Below are positions 47,488 to 58,056 of a stretch of DNA of 64,000 nucleotides, piece after piece. This stretch comes from Alisma plantago-aquatica. Lineage: Eukaryota; Streptophyta; Magnoliopsida; Alismatales; Alismataceae. A program made the position numbers and the translations under genes. The stretch is taken from the NCBI GenBank assembly GCA_963693085.1, contig OY856409.1:295344058-295408057 (forward strand). Direction: 5' to 3'. Below the pieces are notes generated by a model. That model was not told where the DNA came from. It searched no databases and was given only the letters and a program-made list of their open reading frames with translations. The first letter of the stretch is position 1. Each line of letters starts with the position of its first letter.

Positions 47488-47824
47488 TTGAACGAGAAGT
47501 TGCAAGAGGTGGTAAGCAAGGAAGTTGTGAAGCTCCATGATGTAGGAATAATATACGCCATTAACGACAGTACGTGGGTGAGTCTCATTCAGGTAGTCCC
47601 CAAGAAGGGAGGCATAACGCTGATCAAAGGAGATAATGGGATTGAAGTTGCAACTAAGATCGTCACCGGTGGCGGATGTGTATAGACTACTAGAAGTTAA
47701 ACACCGCCACCCGTAAGGATCACTTCCCTCTCCCGTTTATTGACTAGATGCTTGAGCGCCTGGCCCACCACTCATACTTATGCTAGTTGGATGGATATTC
47801 GGGGTTCTATCAGATCCCCATTCA
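47488..47824 (+). pseudogene. Athila-like reverse transcriptase, truncated
   Basis: N-terminal RT motifs are clear: EVVSKEVVKLHDVGIIYAI, WVSLIQVVPKKGG, then after stops KLNTATRKDHFPLPFID and MLERLAHHSY, LDGYSGFYQIPI. The sequence ends there, before the catalytic YxDD block. The remainder of pol is missing. Upstream (47167-47487) the linker SPSVCMHRIHLEE is readable in another frame. Confidence 0.88.
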
Positions 47825-48115
47825 ATAACACCATTTGGGTCAAATGTTATAGAACAACGCAGGCTCTTAATAGTCCGACTGACAGATAATAAATTAATTG
47901 GAAATTTAGGAACATATAATGCAGAGCACAGAGGTAGGCGGCCAGAAGTACAGATATTGCCAAAACCAAATACAAGCGTTTGTGAACCATCAGCTAGAGT
48001 GACCGGAGGAATAGCAGTAGTTTTATGCAAAGTAGAAAATAAGGTATGATTGCCAGTAATGTGGGAGGTCGCACCAGAGTCGATCACCCAAGTGTTTTTA
48101 CCAGACTGGGTTAGG
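47825..48115 (-). pseudogene. protease of C2
   Basis: On the minus strand a 116-codon open stretch from 48087 carries the copia protease site MIDSGATSHITGN with the catalytic Asp and the D-S-G-A motif intact, then LLSVSRTIKSLRCSITFDPNG before the Athila-like insertion point. It is one of the better preserved domains of C2. Confidence 0.93.
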
Positions 48116-49116
48116 AGAGCAGTATACCATCAGTGGAAGTCTCCGTAGATGAGGCCAAACGTGGTTGAAGCAGTTTCTCAAATTCTGATCTAATCCAATC
48201 GGCAGATGGTGGAGCAGTAGAGGAGGCAGTAGTGTCAGGCTGCTCATATGTGACTTGATTTGTCCACGCAGGTTTCCCACGTTTGATCCAGTAACGGTCT
48301 TCATTATGATTAGTCTGTTTGCAGGAAGGTGCAATAGCGTTATTCAGTAGCATCAGCAGTAGAGGAGGACCCCCGTCCTGGACCAGTAGAGGATCGTCCA
48401 CGACCGCGTCCTCGACTACCACCACGTCCCCGGAAGGAGTCGTCAGTCCTAACAGTGAGGGCTATCCCGTCAGAAGTATCAGGAAGTGCTTGAGAGACAG
48501 AGGGAAGGCGTTGCACACGCTTTAGAACATCGCGTAGGGTAGGAAGAGGATTACTAGAAAGGATTTGATTGATTACCCCCGCAAAGGATGACGGCATGCC
48601 AGCAAGAAACTGGACTAATTGTAACTCATTGTGCTGGCGTTGTGTCTCAGTAATATCTGATGATAGGGGGTGATAGACCTCGAACTCATCCCAGAGCGCA
48701 GAGCATTGATTATAGTAGTCCTCCACAAAATCAGTAGCTGAGTACTCCAGTTTGGCCAAGTTTTTTAAGATCTCGAACACCTTCGGATTCTGCTGGTGAG
48801 AATACATGTGGGAAAGTTGATCCCACATTTCCTTGGTCGTCTTCACGCGAAGCAAAGACTGGCTGATTTTGGGCGCTGCACTATTGACCAGCCAGGTCAT
48901 GACGCCATTATCTTCTTTAGACCAAAGATCATATGCCTGTTTCGTCTTGTCATCAAAATCTGGAGTAGGAGTCGCTGGACCTTTGGTAGACAGATGTGAG
49001 AAGCGTCCTTGAGCCTTGACGTAGAGTTCAAAAGAGGTTGCCCATAAGTGATAGTTGGAGCCATCCAGTTTGACAGTGGTGACGCACAAGTTGCGGGGAA
49101 CGTCTGAGGTCGCCAT
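48116..49116 (-). pseudogene. gag of C2
   Basis: ATG at 49116 opens a 258-codon frame ending at 48340. It has the copia Gag pattern: VKLDGSNYHLWATSFELYV at the N-terminus, WLVNSAAPKISQSLLRVKT, then MWDQLSHMYSHQQNPKVFEI and LVQFLAGMPSSFAGVINQIL. An Arg/Gly-rich tail (RGRGGSRGRGRGRSS) comes before the knuckle. A stop and frameshift near 48340 put the knuckle region (CKQTNHNEDRYW) in another frame with its first and last Cys lost. The frame is otherwise intact, so a near-complete Gag core could be made. Confidence 0.92.
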
Positions 49117-49812
49117 GACAAAAGCAGGCAGTGTGAACAAAGGGCGCAGACAACAGTAGCAAGCAGAAGGTTGACGTAGCAGTCAACAGAGGCAGACAGC
49201 AGCAAAAGCCCAATACATGGGCAGATCTATAGGTAGAAGATGGAGATCCAAGCATCGGATCTCAGGAACCCACATAGGGGCAGCAAGGAATATAAAAGAA
49301 CCTACACCAATATGGAGGAAACATTACTCCACCATGAGGCGTAGGTAGGCAGAGAGCAGAACTGAGTTTACGTCTTCAACGTGCCAGAACTGGAAAGTGT
49401 CCAAAGCTGTCCGGAGACCAACGGGAAGAGGATGGGTGGATGGGGTGGTCAACGGGATGGGATAGGAATAAGGGATGAAGAAGGTGGTGATGACGGAGAG
49501 TTAGGAAGGTGGTGGTGGGTTGTGAAGAAGAGGGTGGCAGGTGGAGAGATGGGTGGCGACGGCGGCAGAAAGGGGGGCAGGAGGAGATGGCGGGCTGGTG
49601 GTAGAGGTGGAGATGGTGGCGGCGGTTTTTGGTGGAGAAGGGATAGCGGGGAGAAGGGTTGGTAGGGTGGAGGAGGTGGGCGGCAGCAGGGGCGGCGGTG
49701 GCGGCAAAGAAGGAAAAGGAAAAAAAAGGGGGGTGGCGGCTAGGGTTAAGTGGGCATGGTGTTAGGGTTTAGGAGGGAGGGGTTTAGGGAGGATCGGGAG
49801 GCTTTGATACCA
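49117..49812 (-). other. leader and primer site of C2
   Basis: The primer site (49800-49812) reads TGGTATCAAAGCC on the minus strand. The leader between it and gag has a strongly G-rich plus strand (49490-49740, GGTGGCGGCGG-type low complexity). Open frames there are compositional artefacts. The word CGGCTAGGGTTAAG near 49736 recurs in D (63360) and at the window end (63990). Confidence 0.85.
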
Positions 49813-50005
49813 TCTAGAATACTAAAGGTTATTTCGTATTGAGTGAATAAAACAAGTACATGACCCTCTCTTTTATAAGACAAGAGAGTGAGACATAGAG
49901 TAGAGCTAGGCAATATGGGATAAAAGTACAAGAGGCTACAAAGACAAAAGCCAAAAATACACTAAGTAAGAAACAGCACAACACAGTAAAATATATATAC
50001 TAATA
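49813..50005 (-). repeat. 5' LTR of C2
   Basis: It starts directly after the primer site (plus strand TCTAGAATACT) and ends ATACTAATA at 50005. It matches 39701-39887. CTTTTATAAGACAAGAGAGT near 49879 is the likely promoter or start region. Confidence 0.92.
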
Positions 50006-50780
50006 TTCCTTCAAGAAAATATTCCCTTCTCTTATATATAACAAAGAAAAAGACTTCCATCTCCGTCTTTGGGTCTTTAGATGTACAACCTTTACTCTTA
50101 TTTTTGACCCCAAGGCAGACAAACTATATCCAAGAGCCACAAAGGTTATTTCCCTGGCTACTTTACCTTTCAAATGGTTATAAATGTTACAAGCCTGGAA
50201 CCAAGAGGATGTTTGTCTCCTCTAGTATCACCTTTCATTAATATGACATTTGTTTCGGCACTAAAGAGCCATATGCAACGGATATATTTTCCTCATCTTG
50301 TTGAAATCACTCTTCACAAATCAACTTCCTCACAATCACTTGAGGGGCCCCCACCCTAGTGGGGTCTGCATCTACTATCCAACATTTCACTTCTAACTAA
50401 AGGCCAAAGGGGAGCCCATCTCTAAGCTCCACAATTTCAACATCTAAGGAATGGCTTGTTGCGCTTTAAAAATGTTATACATACTTGCACCATTAAGCAT
50501 TCAATTTCTCATATTTGGTCTCTTCAAGCTCATTAAAACTACCAAATCCATAAATAGGCATTTAGAATGTTCAGATTCCGAAAGCTAACATGAGTCTCTC
50601 TAACACCGTGGTTGGAAAGTAACAATACTTGGGAAACGACAACAAAGCATGCCAATGATATTTGGGATCTTGTCCCAGCTTTGCATGAAAAAACCATCGT
50701 TTGTTGCCACAACTTTAAAAAGCAATGTGCGGTGTACAAGCAGAGAGGGTATTGATTATGTGGTATGTGGGTGTATAAGC
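50006..50780 (+). pseudogene. O2 integrase C-terminus and linker
   Basis: It continues O2 from 39700. Readable are LIFDPKADKLYPRATK near 50103 and GYKCYKPGTKRMFVSS near 50180-50225, the conserved copia integrase end, in two frames. Near 50640-50700 a NDIWDLVPALHEKTI stretch corresponds to the linker just before RT. An ATT microsatellite (50793-50828) follows, into which element F inserted. Confidence 0.72.
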
Positions 50781-50789
50781 GGGTTTGAA

Positions 50790-50828
<39 letters not shown>

Positions 50829-50829
<1 letters not shown>

Positions 50830-52241
50830 GTTAGTAGTAGTAGTAGTAGTAGTATTTATTGTTGCTAGATTTATTGTTATTTGGTTTATTATGTCATATG
50901 GGTCTAACCGTCTTAGGTTAAGTTTGCTTCCCAAGTACTTGTCTCCTTTCCTATATATAGGAGAGGGGTGTGTCGTCTATTAACAAGAAATATCTCATTA
51001 CCCTCCCATCTTATTTTCCACATGGTATCAGAGCATTGATCCTAATCCTAAGGAGAAAAAGAGAGATCCTCTGCATGCGGGCAACATCTGTCTCTTCTTG
51101 GCTTGGCCGCCTGCCAGGCATAATCTCAGCCTCCATGGTCATCTCATTTTTTTCATAAAAATTCAATCTTTTTGCCCGACACTCTCCATCTCGGCCTTCA
51201 CCTAATTTTATTTGCCTCCCTCAAATCTTATTAATCTAGTCGTCACTTCCCCATACCCTCCCCACCTCCAGCCTATAACCAGCGCCCCCTACAGCTAGCA
51301 ACCCATCTCCTTGTTAAAGATTTATCCCCAAATCCTTACCCATGGTATGTCTATGTTGTCGGGTGTACTTCATGCTAATACAATTTGTAAATAGAGCATC
51401 TGGTTCTGTGCTTCAAAAATCTGATGACCTAGTCACTACCGCACAAGCAACCTTCTTCATCGCCTCGGTCTTGGCCTCTGATTTGCTGCCATCCAAGGCC
51501 TTTCTAATCTTATTGTTCAAGTTGGTAGAGCATTTGGCTACCCAGTGGTAATTCTATGTGGACGACAAAGACAATGGGCAAAAACCTAGGCCCGGTGTAT
51601 CGGTTGACGGACTCAACAACCTTGTCCTTCTCGCCCTATATTTTTTTTCAAGGTGTCAATTCGATTTTCTTTTTCTGTATCCCATTACGAGAAATGGAAA
51701 GATGATGCCGCATGCATGTTTGACTTTGCGTGATTCCGATTTGGATCGCAATATCCAACACTCACTAACCTTTTTTCAGTGAAGATGGCGTAGTCATGGT
51801 GTTTTGATTATCTGCTCCACATTGATGGTGATGTTCTTCATTCGGTATGCACTTCTGAAAGTCTTCTCCAAAGCTCAAGTATTTCCCACATGCTAAACGT
51901 TACTTTGAAGGAGGAGTCAAATTGTTTTTGGAGAGTTGTGTATAAGAGGAAGTGCAACTCTTGTATCAATAATGACAAATTTTTACATTTTTTATTTGTC
52001 GCATCGTCTAATTGAGTCTTGTAACTCCAAGTTGAATATGTGTTTCACCCATACTCCAGCTTGAGGGGGGGAGTTAAAATTATTATTATTATTTAGTTTA
52101 TTATGTCATATGGGCCTAACTGTCTTAGCCCATTAGGGTTAAGTTTTCTTTCCTTGTACTTGCCTCCTTTCCTATACATAGGAGAGGAGTGTGTCTTCTG
52201 TCAATAAGAAATATCTCATTCGCCTCTGTTTTATTTCCACA
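50829..52241 (+). mobile_element. short LTR element F (TRIM-like or deleted copia)
   Basis: LTRs are 50829-51022 (194 bp) and 52072-52241 (170 bp), sharing TTTATTATGTCATATGGG, TCCTTTCCTATA and AAGAAATATCTCATT. The primer site TGGTATCAGAGC is at 51023-51034 and a GAGGGGGGGA polypurine tract at 52063-52072. Internal DNA is only about 1.05 kb, without gag or pol, except a short end NSKLNMCFTHTPA resembling the RNase H C-terminus of copia. ATTAT flanks both ends, but the site is an ATT microsatellite, so that duplication is weak evidence. The 5' LTR has gained a TAG repeat. Confidence 0.85.
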
Positions 52242-52884
52242 ATTATTATTATTTTAATTGTTATTATTATTATATTGTTGTTATCATTATTATTACTATT
52301 ATTATAATTATATATGCATTATAATATATATTGAGCATACATAATTATACATTTAATTTGTTGAATATAAACTTATGTATATTTCTAAATGTCCATGCAC
52401 AAATAGATGTATAATATATTTGATCGGCGTTGGCATATGTAGCATATTTGAAATGTGTGTGTACTATATGAAGACACATACATATTGACATGTAAAGTAT
52501 TAAAGGTATCAGCATATATAGGGAATGTGCTTGTGTATGTAGATGTCGATATTTATCATACATGCATGTACATATATATCAAAAGCATATAAATGGAATA
52601 TAGTATGTTATGTTTGAAGATGTATGTGTGTATATTCTACATGTATGCCCAGATGCATTATTATAATTTATATATATATATGCATACATATTTTTATATA
52701 AATAGAAATTTATTATTGGATATACACACATGTAATGTGGTTGTGCGGATGAATAAGTAATGCAAAACAAAATTAAAATAATATTTATTGAAATCAAAGT
52801 GTTTGCAAAAGGTCGCATATGCCCCTGCATATACCCTACATAGGGCCACATACCAGGCTGTGTGTCAGTGGATCAAACCACGTA
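52242..52884. repeat. AT-rich microsatellite stretch
   Basis: ATT and ATA repeats continue from the microsatellite at 50793-50828, followed by TATATGCATACATA-type DNA to about 52790. No coding content. It belongs to the flanking DNA of F inside O2. Confidence 0.7.
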
Positions 52885-53571
52885 AGTGATTGCATTTCGA
52901 CCAAACGAAACACCTTTTGAAACTTGGATGCCATGGTGCTTCTTGGCAAAATTCAAGTCTAATGGCACGGTAGACAGGCTCAAAGCTCACCTTATTGTTG
53001 AAGTGTTCACCCAGACTTTCTGTACTGACTTTTTTGAGATATGCTCACGTCACGCGTATTGCTTTTGTTCAGATAGGTATTTCCTTTACAGCTCGGTATT
53101 TCCTTTACAGCTCATCCAAATTGTCCCTTGTTTCAATTAGATATTCACAATTCCTTCCTGCATAGCCGTCTTGAAGAAGTCTCTATATGTCACAACCCCG
53201 AGAATTTGTTATTGAGGGGAAGCCTACCAAAGTCTGTAAGCTCAAACGATTTTTTTGGTGTAATCGCCTAGAGCATGGTTCAAGGAAACTTATTTGTATT
53301 CTTGATACCCCAAGCTTCTCCAGATCATCAAGTGATCAAGTGATCTTCTTTTCCAAAACTACATCTCAATTATCTTTTTAGCGGTAAATATTGACAAAAT
53401 TGTCATTACTAGTACCAATATGGAAGGGATCTCTGCATCAAAAAATGCACTTAGACCCACTTTCATACCAAGGATCTTGGGCATCTGAGATACTTCGTGG
53501 GCATTAAGGTTCTTAGATCTAACACTGGAATTTATGTCTCTCAGCATTGATATGTCCTTGATCACCCAACT
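52885..53571 (+). pseudogene. O2 reverse transcriptase
   Basis: Readable RT motifs are FLAKFKSNGTVDRLKAHLIV near 52940, TDFFEICSRHA near 53024, SPRAWFKE-like near 53260 and IVITSTNMEG near 53400, with the YVDD block reduced to a NIDKIVI-like form. A KDLGHLRYF-type stretch follows near 53470. Several stops and shifts occur. The frame ends at the insertion of retroposon G. Confidence 0.75.
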
Positions 53572-53584
53572 AAAACAGGGATGG

Positions 53585-54479
53585 ATATACGGAACTCTTC
53601 AGCCTCAACGCCACGGCCGCTCCGCGTGAGTCTCTGCTCTGGTGATCGGGCGATCAACCTAGGGCTCGTCTTCTCTGACTGGGGGGGAGGGCAACGGCCG
53701 GCGCGCCCAGCCCGTCTCCCCCCGGGTGATCTCCTCCCGCCTCCATCTCGGATCTATCTAGCCTCTGTGGTTTCCCGCGACCCATCTGGGTTGTCCTCCT
53801 CTGGCGCGGGCTTCAACCTCCGCCAGGTTTCTTGGCGGTCTCCTTCGGGTACGGGGAGCCTACGCGCTGGATCCTGGCTGGGTGCGGACTTTTCGTGGCA
53901 GTCGGCGACTGAAGTGGCTTTGTTGTTCCTCTGTGAGTCCGGTACTCACCGGGAGCCCCATTGGGAGATGATCGGGATGGTTCGGGTCTTCTGTCCCCTC
54001 TCTTTTACTGTTTCTCAGGTTTTCCTTGTCGTTCTTTTTTATTTTGCTTTGCGGCAGGTTCTTCTGCCCGTTTCTCGCCGCTCGTCGGTGTTGTTGTCGC
54101 TGCTTGTCGGCGTTGTTGCTCTCTCTGTTTGGGAGCTACGAGTCTTTGCTCTTGTTGGTCTCGTTTTTGTTCTGTTCGGATTCACTACTGGGTCTATGGC
54201 TCTGCTTGTGGCGGAAAATACTGGTCTGCATATGTTTCATTTGCAGGTTTATCACCACCGATCTATACTCAGGTTGAAGGAATCTCTTATGAAAAGCTGC
54301 TTATGTCAGCCTTGTGGAAAAGAGATCAATGCAGAAGCGTTTTATTATCTTTCCAATATGAGTTTTGGTGATCTGATAGTCCTGTTCTTGGTGGTTGTAT
54401 GTACTTCCAGTATCTCTTTTCCCATGTGTAGATGCCGTATGGCTTTTTAGTAATGAAGATGTTCGGATTGCTCAAAAAA
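53585..54479 (+). mobile_element. poly(A) retroposon G with 13-bp TSD
   Basis: An 895-bp insert in O2 RT is flanked by AAAACAGGGATGG at 53572-53584 and 54480-54492 and ends in an A run after GATTGCTC. The 5' half is very GC-rich, the 3' half T-rich, ending TTTTTAGTAATGAAGATG, as in LINE 3' ends. A 289-codon frame spans 53581-54450 but starts in the target duplication and has no domain I know; it has several hydrophobic stretches (residues 145-205). G is probably a non-autonomous LINE derivative or a retrocopied transcript. It interrupts a codon series that continues MANSKPITSLMD after it. Confidence 0.88.
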
Positions 54480-54492
54480 AAAACAGGGATGG

Positions 54493-54544
54493 CTAATTCC
54501 AAACCAATTACTTCACTGATGGACAACAGTACAGAGGTTGTCTC
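54493..54544 (+). pseudogene. O2 RT fragment between G and H
   Basis: It reads ANSKPITSLMDNSTEVVS, the copia stretch after the K-Y-x-x-D-L-L motif (usual form DSKPxxTPMD). It joins the G insertion on the left to element H on the right. Confidence 0.75.
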
Positions 54545-54589
54545 TGTTGAGACTTGAGAGTATGAGATAATTAGTTTGTTGGGTGTAAT

Positions 54590-55192
54590 CAGTGAATTAA
54601 AAAAACGGCCGTCTGGCCGCTTGAGCGGACGCTTAAGCGGGCAGCAAAGCCCATCCGCCTAATATCGCCCTTAAGCGCCCGCTTGAGTGGGTTTTCAAAA
54701 AATGCCCGCTTTTTTCCCGCTTTTTGCCCGCTTTTTGAATAAAATGTTGTTGTAAGTATTTAATGTTAATTAATTATATAATCCAAGTAGTATTGAGTAT
54801 AATATATGAAGCTTGTATACATTAAATGTTCTATGATATACCTAGTCCTACTTTAGAATGCAAACTTTGTATGTAAGTTGTATATAATAGGGTACTGCTG
54901 TAATATATCCAAGTAAATATCATATTACTCTATTATACTTCTAATGGTTTTACTGATTTTTACTGATATTCTTGCAGATTTCTTTCATTAGTAATTGATA
55001 CTACTGGTTAGTATTACTGATTTCCTTAGAAATATATTTTTTATATACACATACATGTAATTTTGTATATAAATATATAAGAGTTTAAGCATCCGCTTTT
55101 TCAAAAATCGCCTGCTTAAGCGCCCGCCTACCGCTTGAGCGGCTACAAGGTCACGTCCGCACGCCTCCCGCTTCCCATTTTTTAATACATTG
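54590..55192. mobile_element. non-autonomous hAT element (603 bp)
   Basis: TSD GGTGTAAT (54582-54589, 55193-55200) is the 8 bp typical of hAT. Termini are CAGTGAATTAAAAAA and, on the other strand, CAATGTATTAAAAAA, an imperfect 15-bp inverted repeat. Subterminal regions of about 130 bp are rich in CTTAAGCG, GCTTGAGCGG and GCCCGCTTT words; the middle is AT-rich and non-coding. It sits in the 5' LTR of H, and the uninterrupted 3' LTR supplies the empty site. Confidence 0.93.
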
Positions 55193-55333
55193 GGTGTAAT
55201 TATAATGTGGGCCTAAGCTTGGTTGGCCCATTAACCTTTGAGTCCAAGTCTGTGATTGTGCCCCCTCTCCTAAATATAGTAGGGTTTCACTGATGAAAGG
55301 CATCTAAGTAGCCGTTTATTCTACTCTTAAAAT

Positions 55334-55345
55334 TGGTATCAGAGC
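55334..55345 (+). other. primer binding site of H
   Basis: TGGTATCAGAGC is an exact complement of the 3' end of initiator tRNA-Met, directly after the 5' LTR. It confirms H as an LTR element on the plus strand. Confidence 0.9.
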
Positions 55346-55917
55346 ATAGATTCAAAACCATAACCGTCAAGTGAAAGGGAGAAAAGAGAGGGAGATATAG
55401 CTGAAGGGTGGCCACCCCTTCTACTTTCGTGGTGGCCCACAGGCCCTATCCACTCTTCTCTGCCATGGCCTCTGTTTCTTCTTCCTCTTCCTTTTACGAT
55501 TGTTTTTGCTTCCTTCTCCTTCTATGCTGCTTGATTGGAGACTGGTGCCTCATGTCCTCATTAAATCGTTTCTTTCATTAGTTGTTACACTAAGAATCCA
55601 ATTCCTTCATTTCTGCCATATTGCTACAATATGTTACTATAGCACAGTGGGACTGCTGGAGCTTCCAGCCCCTTTCTTCGTGGTTTCTAGCCGCCTCAAG
55701 CAACCTTCTTCTATTTGTTTAGCCCCAAGAGGTCCACAGGAGAAGGGTCTCTTCCCTGTTCCTTGGAGATGGAGTTATGGCACCTTTTTCTCCCTCATCG
55801 GTGATCCGTTATAATGGAGATCTAGTTTGACAGTTGTTGCATGAGTTTAGGGATTATTCACTCCACGAGATCCTTTTCCAAGGACCGCCCTAGATTTCTC
55901 TTTCCTTCCCCTAGTAC

Positions 55918-57474
55918 CATAGAATTAAATGTCCGATTTCGATGTCGTGTCTGATGGCCCAAAAACAGAAATTTTTCGAAATTTCGCACTAAATTTTGAT
56001 ATTTACGGCCCTAACAATTTCGACAACCAAATAAGCGAATTAAATCATGAAAATTTACCAGGATGATCTAAACGCCAAGATCTACTCAAATATGCAATAA
56101 TATTTCATATTGGATATGTGGGGGGGGGGTCTCCCACATTTTTAATTGAAGGAAGCTAAACAATTTCGACAAAATTTCGATGGCAATTTTGATGGCAAAA
56201 TGAAGGAATTAAGCTTTGAAATTCTGCAAACACAAAGTCTAGACATAAACACACTAGATTATATAATAAATTTATATGTTTAGAGGTTAGGGTGGAATCC
56301 ATGTCTTGATGAGTGAGTGCACAAATGAACAGAATTGTCAAGTCTGCTAGACAATTAGAGACTAAGTCAATTACAAACTTACAAATTTCAAGTTTAAACA
56401 ACTACTACTAGACTTTAAAACTTACAGTTACTTACAACTTACAACTTACAAGTTACAAGTACAACTTGCAAGCTTACAAATTACAACTTATAATATATAA
56501 TTATAAAATAAAACAAATTAACAACTAACAAACTTACACATTATGATGTTCCATAAGTCTTACGTAGTAGTAAACTAGGAGTCCAACAATCCTAGTTGAA
56601 GCTTGAGTGTCGTGGTGGTTCTTGTCCTTGTGGTGGTTGACCATACATATCCTCATTGTCAAGTTCGTTAGACTGTCAAGTCCGTTAGATTGTAAATGAG
56701 TGGGATCCATGTCTTAATGAGTGAGTGCACAAATGAACAGAATTGTCAAGTCCGTTAGACTGTAAACAGCTTACAAACCCACAATTTACCACTTAGACCT
56801 TAAAACTTACAGTTGCAAGTTACAAACTTACATGTTACAACTTATATAAGTCTAGTGTTAAAATTTAGTTAGGTTACATGGGTCATGTATGCATAGATCA
56901 AAGAAAATGCATTATTTTTAAGTCATTTTATGTATAAATATGTGTAATAATAACAAATTTATTGTAGAATTGCAGACTTAATACTATTATTTCATAGATC
57001 CACAAGTTTGTTTGTAGTTCATGTGATTTTCCAAAGAGAATAGCCAAAATACCTAACATATAGTAGCAGCACTTAGAACTTTGTTATTTTTCATACTATC
57101 TCTTCACATCTTTTAGAAGAGTGTAAACATAGAAAGAGGTATACATGGGCTAGGGATAGGGTAAATCAGTAAATGTACCTTAGAATCAAAGAAAATAGCC
57201 TCTATAAGCAAAAGATACAAAGAGAATTGCCAAAATACCTAACATGTAGTGGCAGCAGTCCTAGGAACAAATATCTCGAAATTCCTATCGAACTTTTGTG
57301 CCATTTCGCAAAATTATGGCCCAAACTGGGCGAAATTTGCACTGTTTTGCGAAATTTCGCACCTAAGTGCGAAATTTCTGCGAAATGACGTCCCATTCTC
57401 TGCGTACATGCGTTTCGATGTCCGATTGGAAAAAAATCGAAATTTTGCAATTTCGATCAAAATTTTGTTCCATG
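55918..57474. mobile_element. non-autonomous hAT-like element (1557 bp)
   Basis: TSD CCTAGTAC (55910-55917, 57475-57482), 8 bp. Ends are CATAGAATTAAAT and, reversed, CATGGAACAAAAT. Subterminal DNA is full of CGAAATTTCG-like words (about 55975-56045, 56160-56185, 57270-57465). Inside are ACTTACAA-type short repeats (56400-56480) and a duplicated 60-bp stretch (56290-56350 and 56700-56762, sharing GAGTGAGTGCACAAATGAAC). No transposase text is seen. Confidence 0.85.
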
Positions 57475-57914
57475 CCTAGTACCTTTCTCCACTTTAATGT
57501 GGAAAGAGGAAGAGACCTAGTGATTTGTTCCCTACATTTAAAGTCGTGGGTATTGCAGCAGCTACAGTACGTTCGGCTCCAGGACGACAGTTGTCGCATT
57601 CTCAAATTTCTTGAAATAACATGCTACTCCCTTCACATGCCAATTGCGGTTAATAATGTTTTCCCACTTTCAGAAGCCATTGCAACTCTCTTCTCTTGCT
57701 TCTGAGAATTTTGTGTTGTTTGTTTCACGTACCCATAAACTTGTGTTTTTCTGCTCCAATCATTGATCTTGTTTGTGGTTGGTGTGAGAGGGAGATATAG
57801 AAGAGATAAGGGAGAAGGAGATGCAGTGAGGATTAAAGAAAATAGAAATAGATGAGTGTACAGTATGCACGGATTCATCTATTTAATCATGGAGCTCCTA
57901 CTTTTAATTTGAGC

Positions 57915-58056
57915 AGGCATCTAGAGTTATATTATTCAGCTACATCGTCTTAATAACTAGCTACTGTCATTCGGCACTCTCTAAAAGGCATCTAGAGTTA
58001 TATTATTCAGCTACATCGTCTTAATAACTAGCTACTGTCATTCGGCACTCTCTAAA
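57915..58056 (+). repeat. 71-bp perfect tandem duplication
   Basis: 57915-57985 and 57986-58056 are identical (starting AGGCATCTAGAGTTATATTA). Directly after, a shorter unit like CTGTGAACCAACACTCTCTA recurs three times to 58145. Both lie in internal DNA of H. Perfect identity suggests a recent slippage or unequal exchange. Confidence 0.93.

Larger units (their letters stand above)
42751..47824 (+). mobile_element. Athila-like Ty3/gypsy element, 3' half missing, inside C2
   Basis: The insert is bounded by ATAAC at 42746-42750 and 47825-47829. The C2 polyprotein text continues directly across it (FDPNG on one side, IFQDL on the other, minus strand). It contains a 1.9-kb 5' LTR, the primer site, gag, protease and the start of RT, and stops inside RT at CCCCATTCA. 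RNase H, integrase and the 3' LTR are absent. The final CA next to a perfect duplication suggests a deletion that kept the last bases of the lost LTR. Confidence 0.9.
39701..50005 (-). mobile_element. copia element C2 in O2, itself split by an Athila-like element
   Basis: LTRs are 39701-39887 (3', 187 bp) and 49813-50005 (5', 193 bp), differing at about ten positions plus small gaps. Minus-strand order is LTR, primer site, leader, gag, protease, [Athila-like insertion 42751-47824], integrase, RT, RNase H, polypurine tract. Without the guest and its duplication it is about 5.2 kb. Left flank is TTTGT; the right flank TTCCT fits the same duplication with three bases lost, given the O2 reading frame. 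Gag and integrase still have long open frames. Confidence 0.93.

Noticed and set aside
49381..49765. Gly/Arg-rich open frames
   Set aside because: They arise from G-rich low-complexity DNA in the C2 leader, which lies in the opposite direction.
50824..52246. ATTAT as strong proof of F insertion
   Set aside because: Both flanks are ATT repeats, so the match is expected by chance; LTRs and primer site carry the case.
53581..54450. 289-codon frame as a protein-coding host gene
   Set aside because: Its ATG lies in the target duplication of retroposon G and the frame has no recognised domain; it is reported as part of G only.
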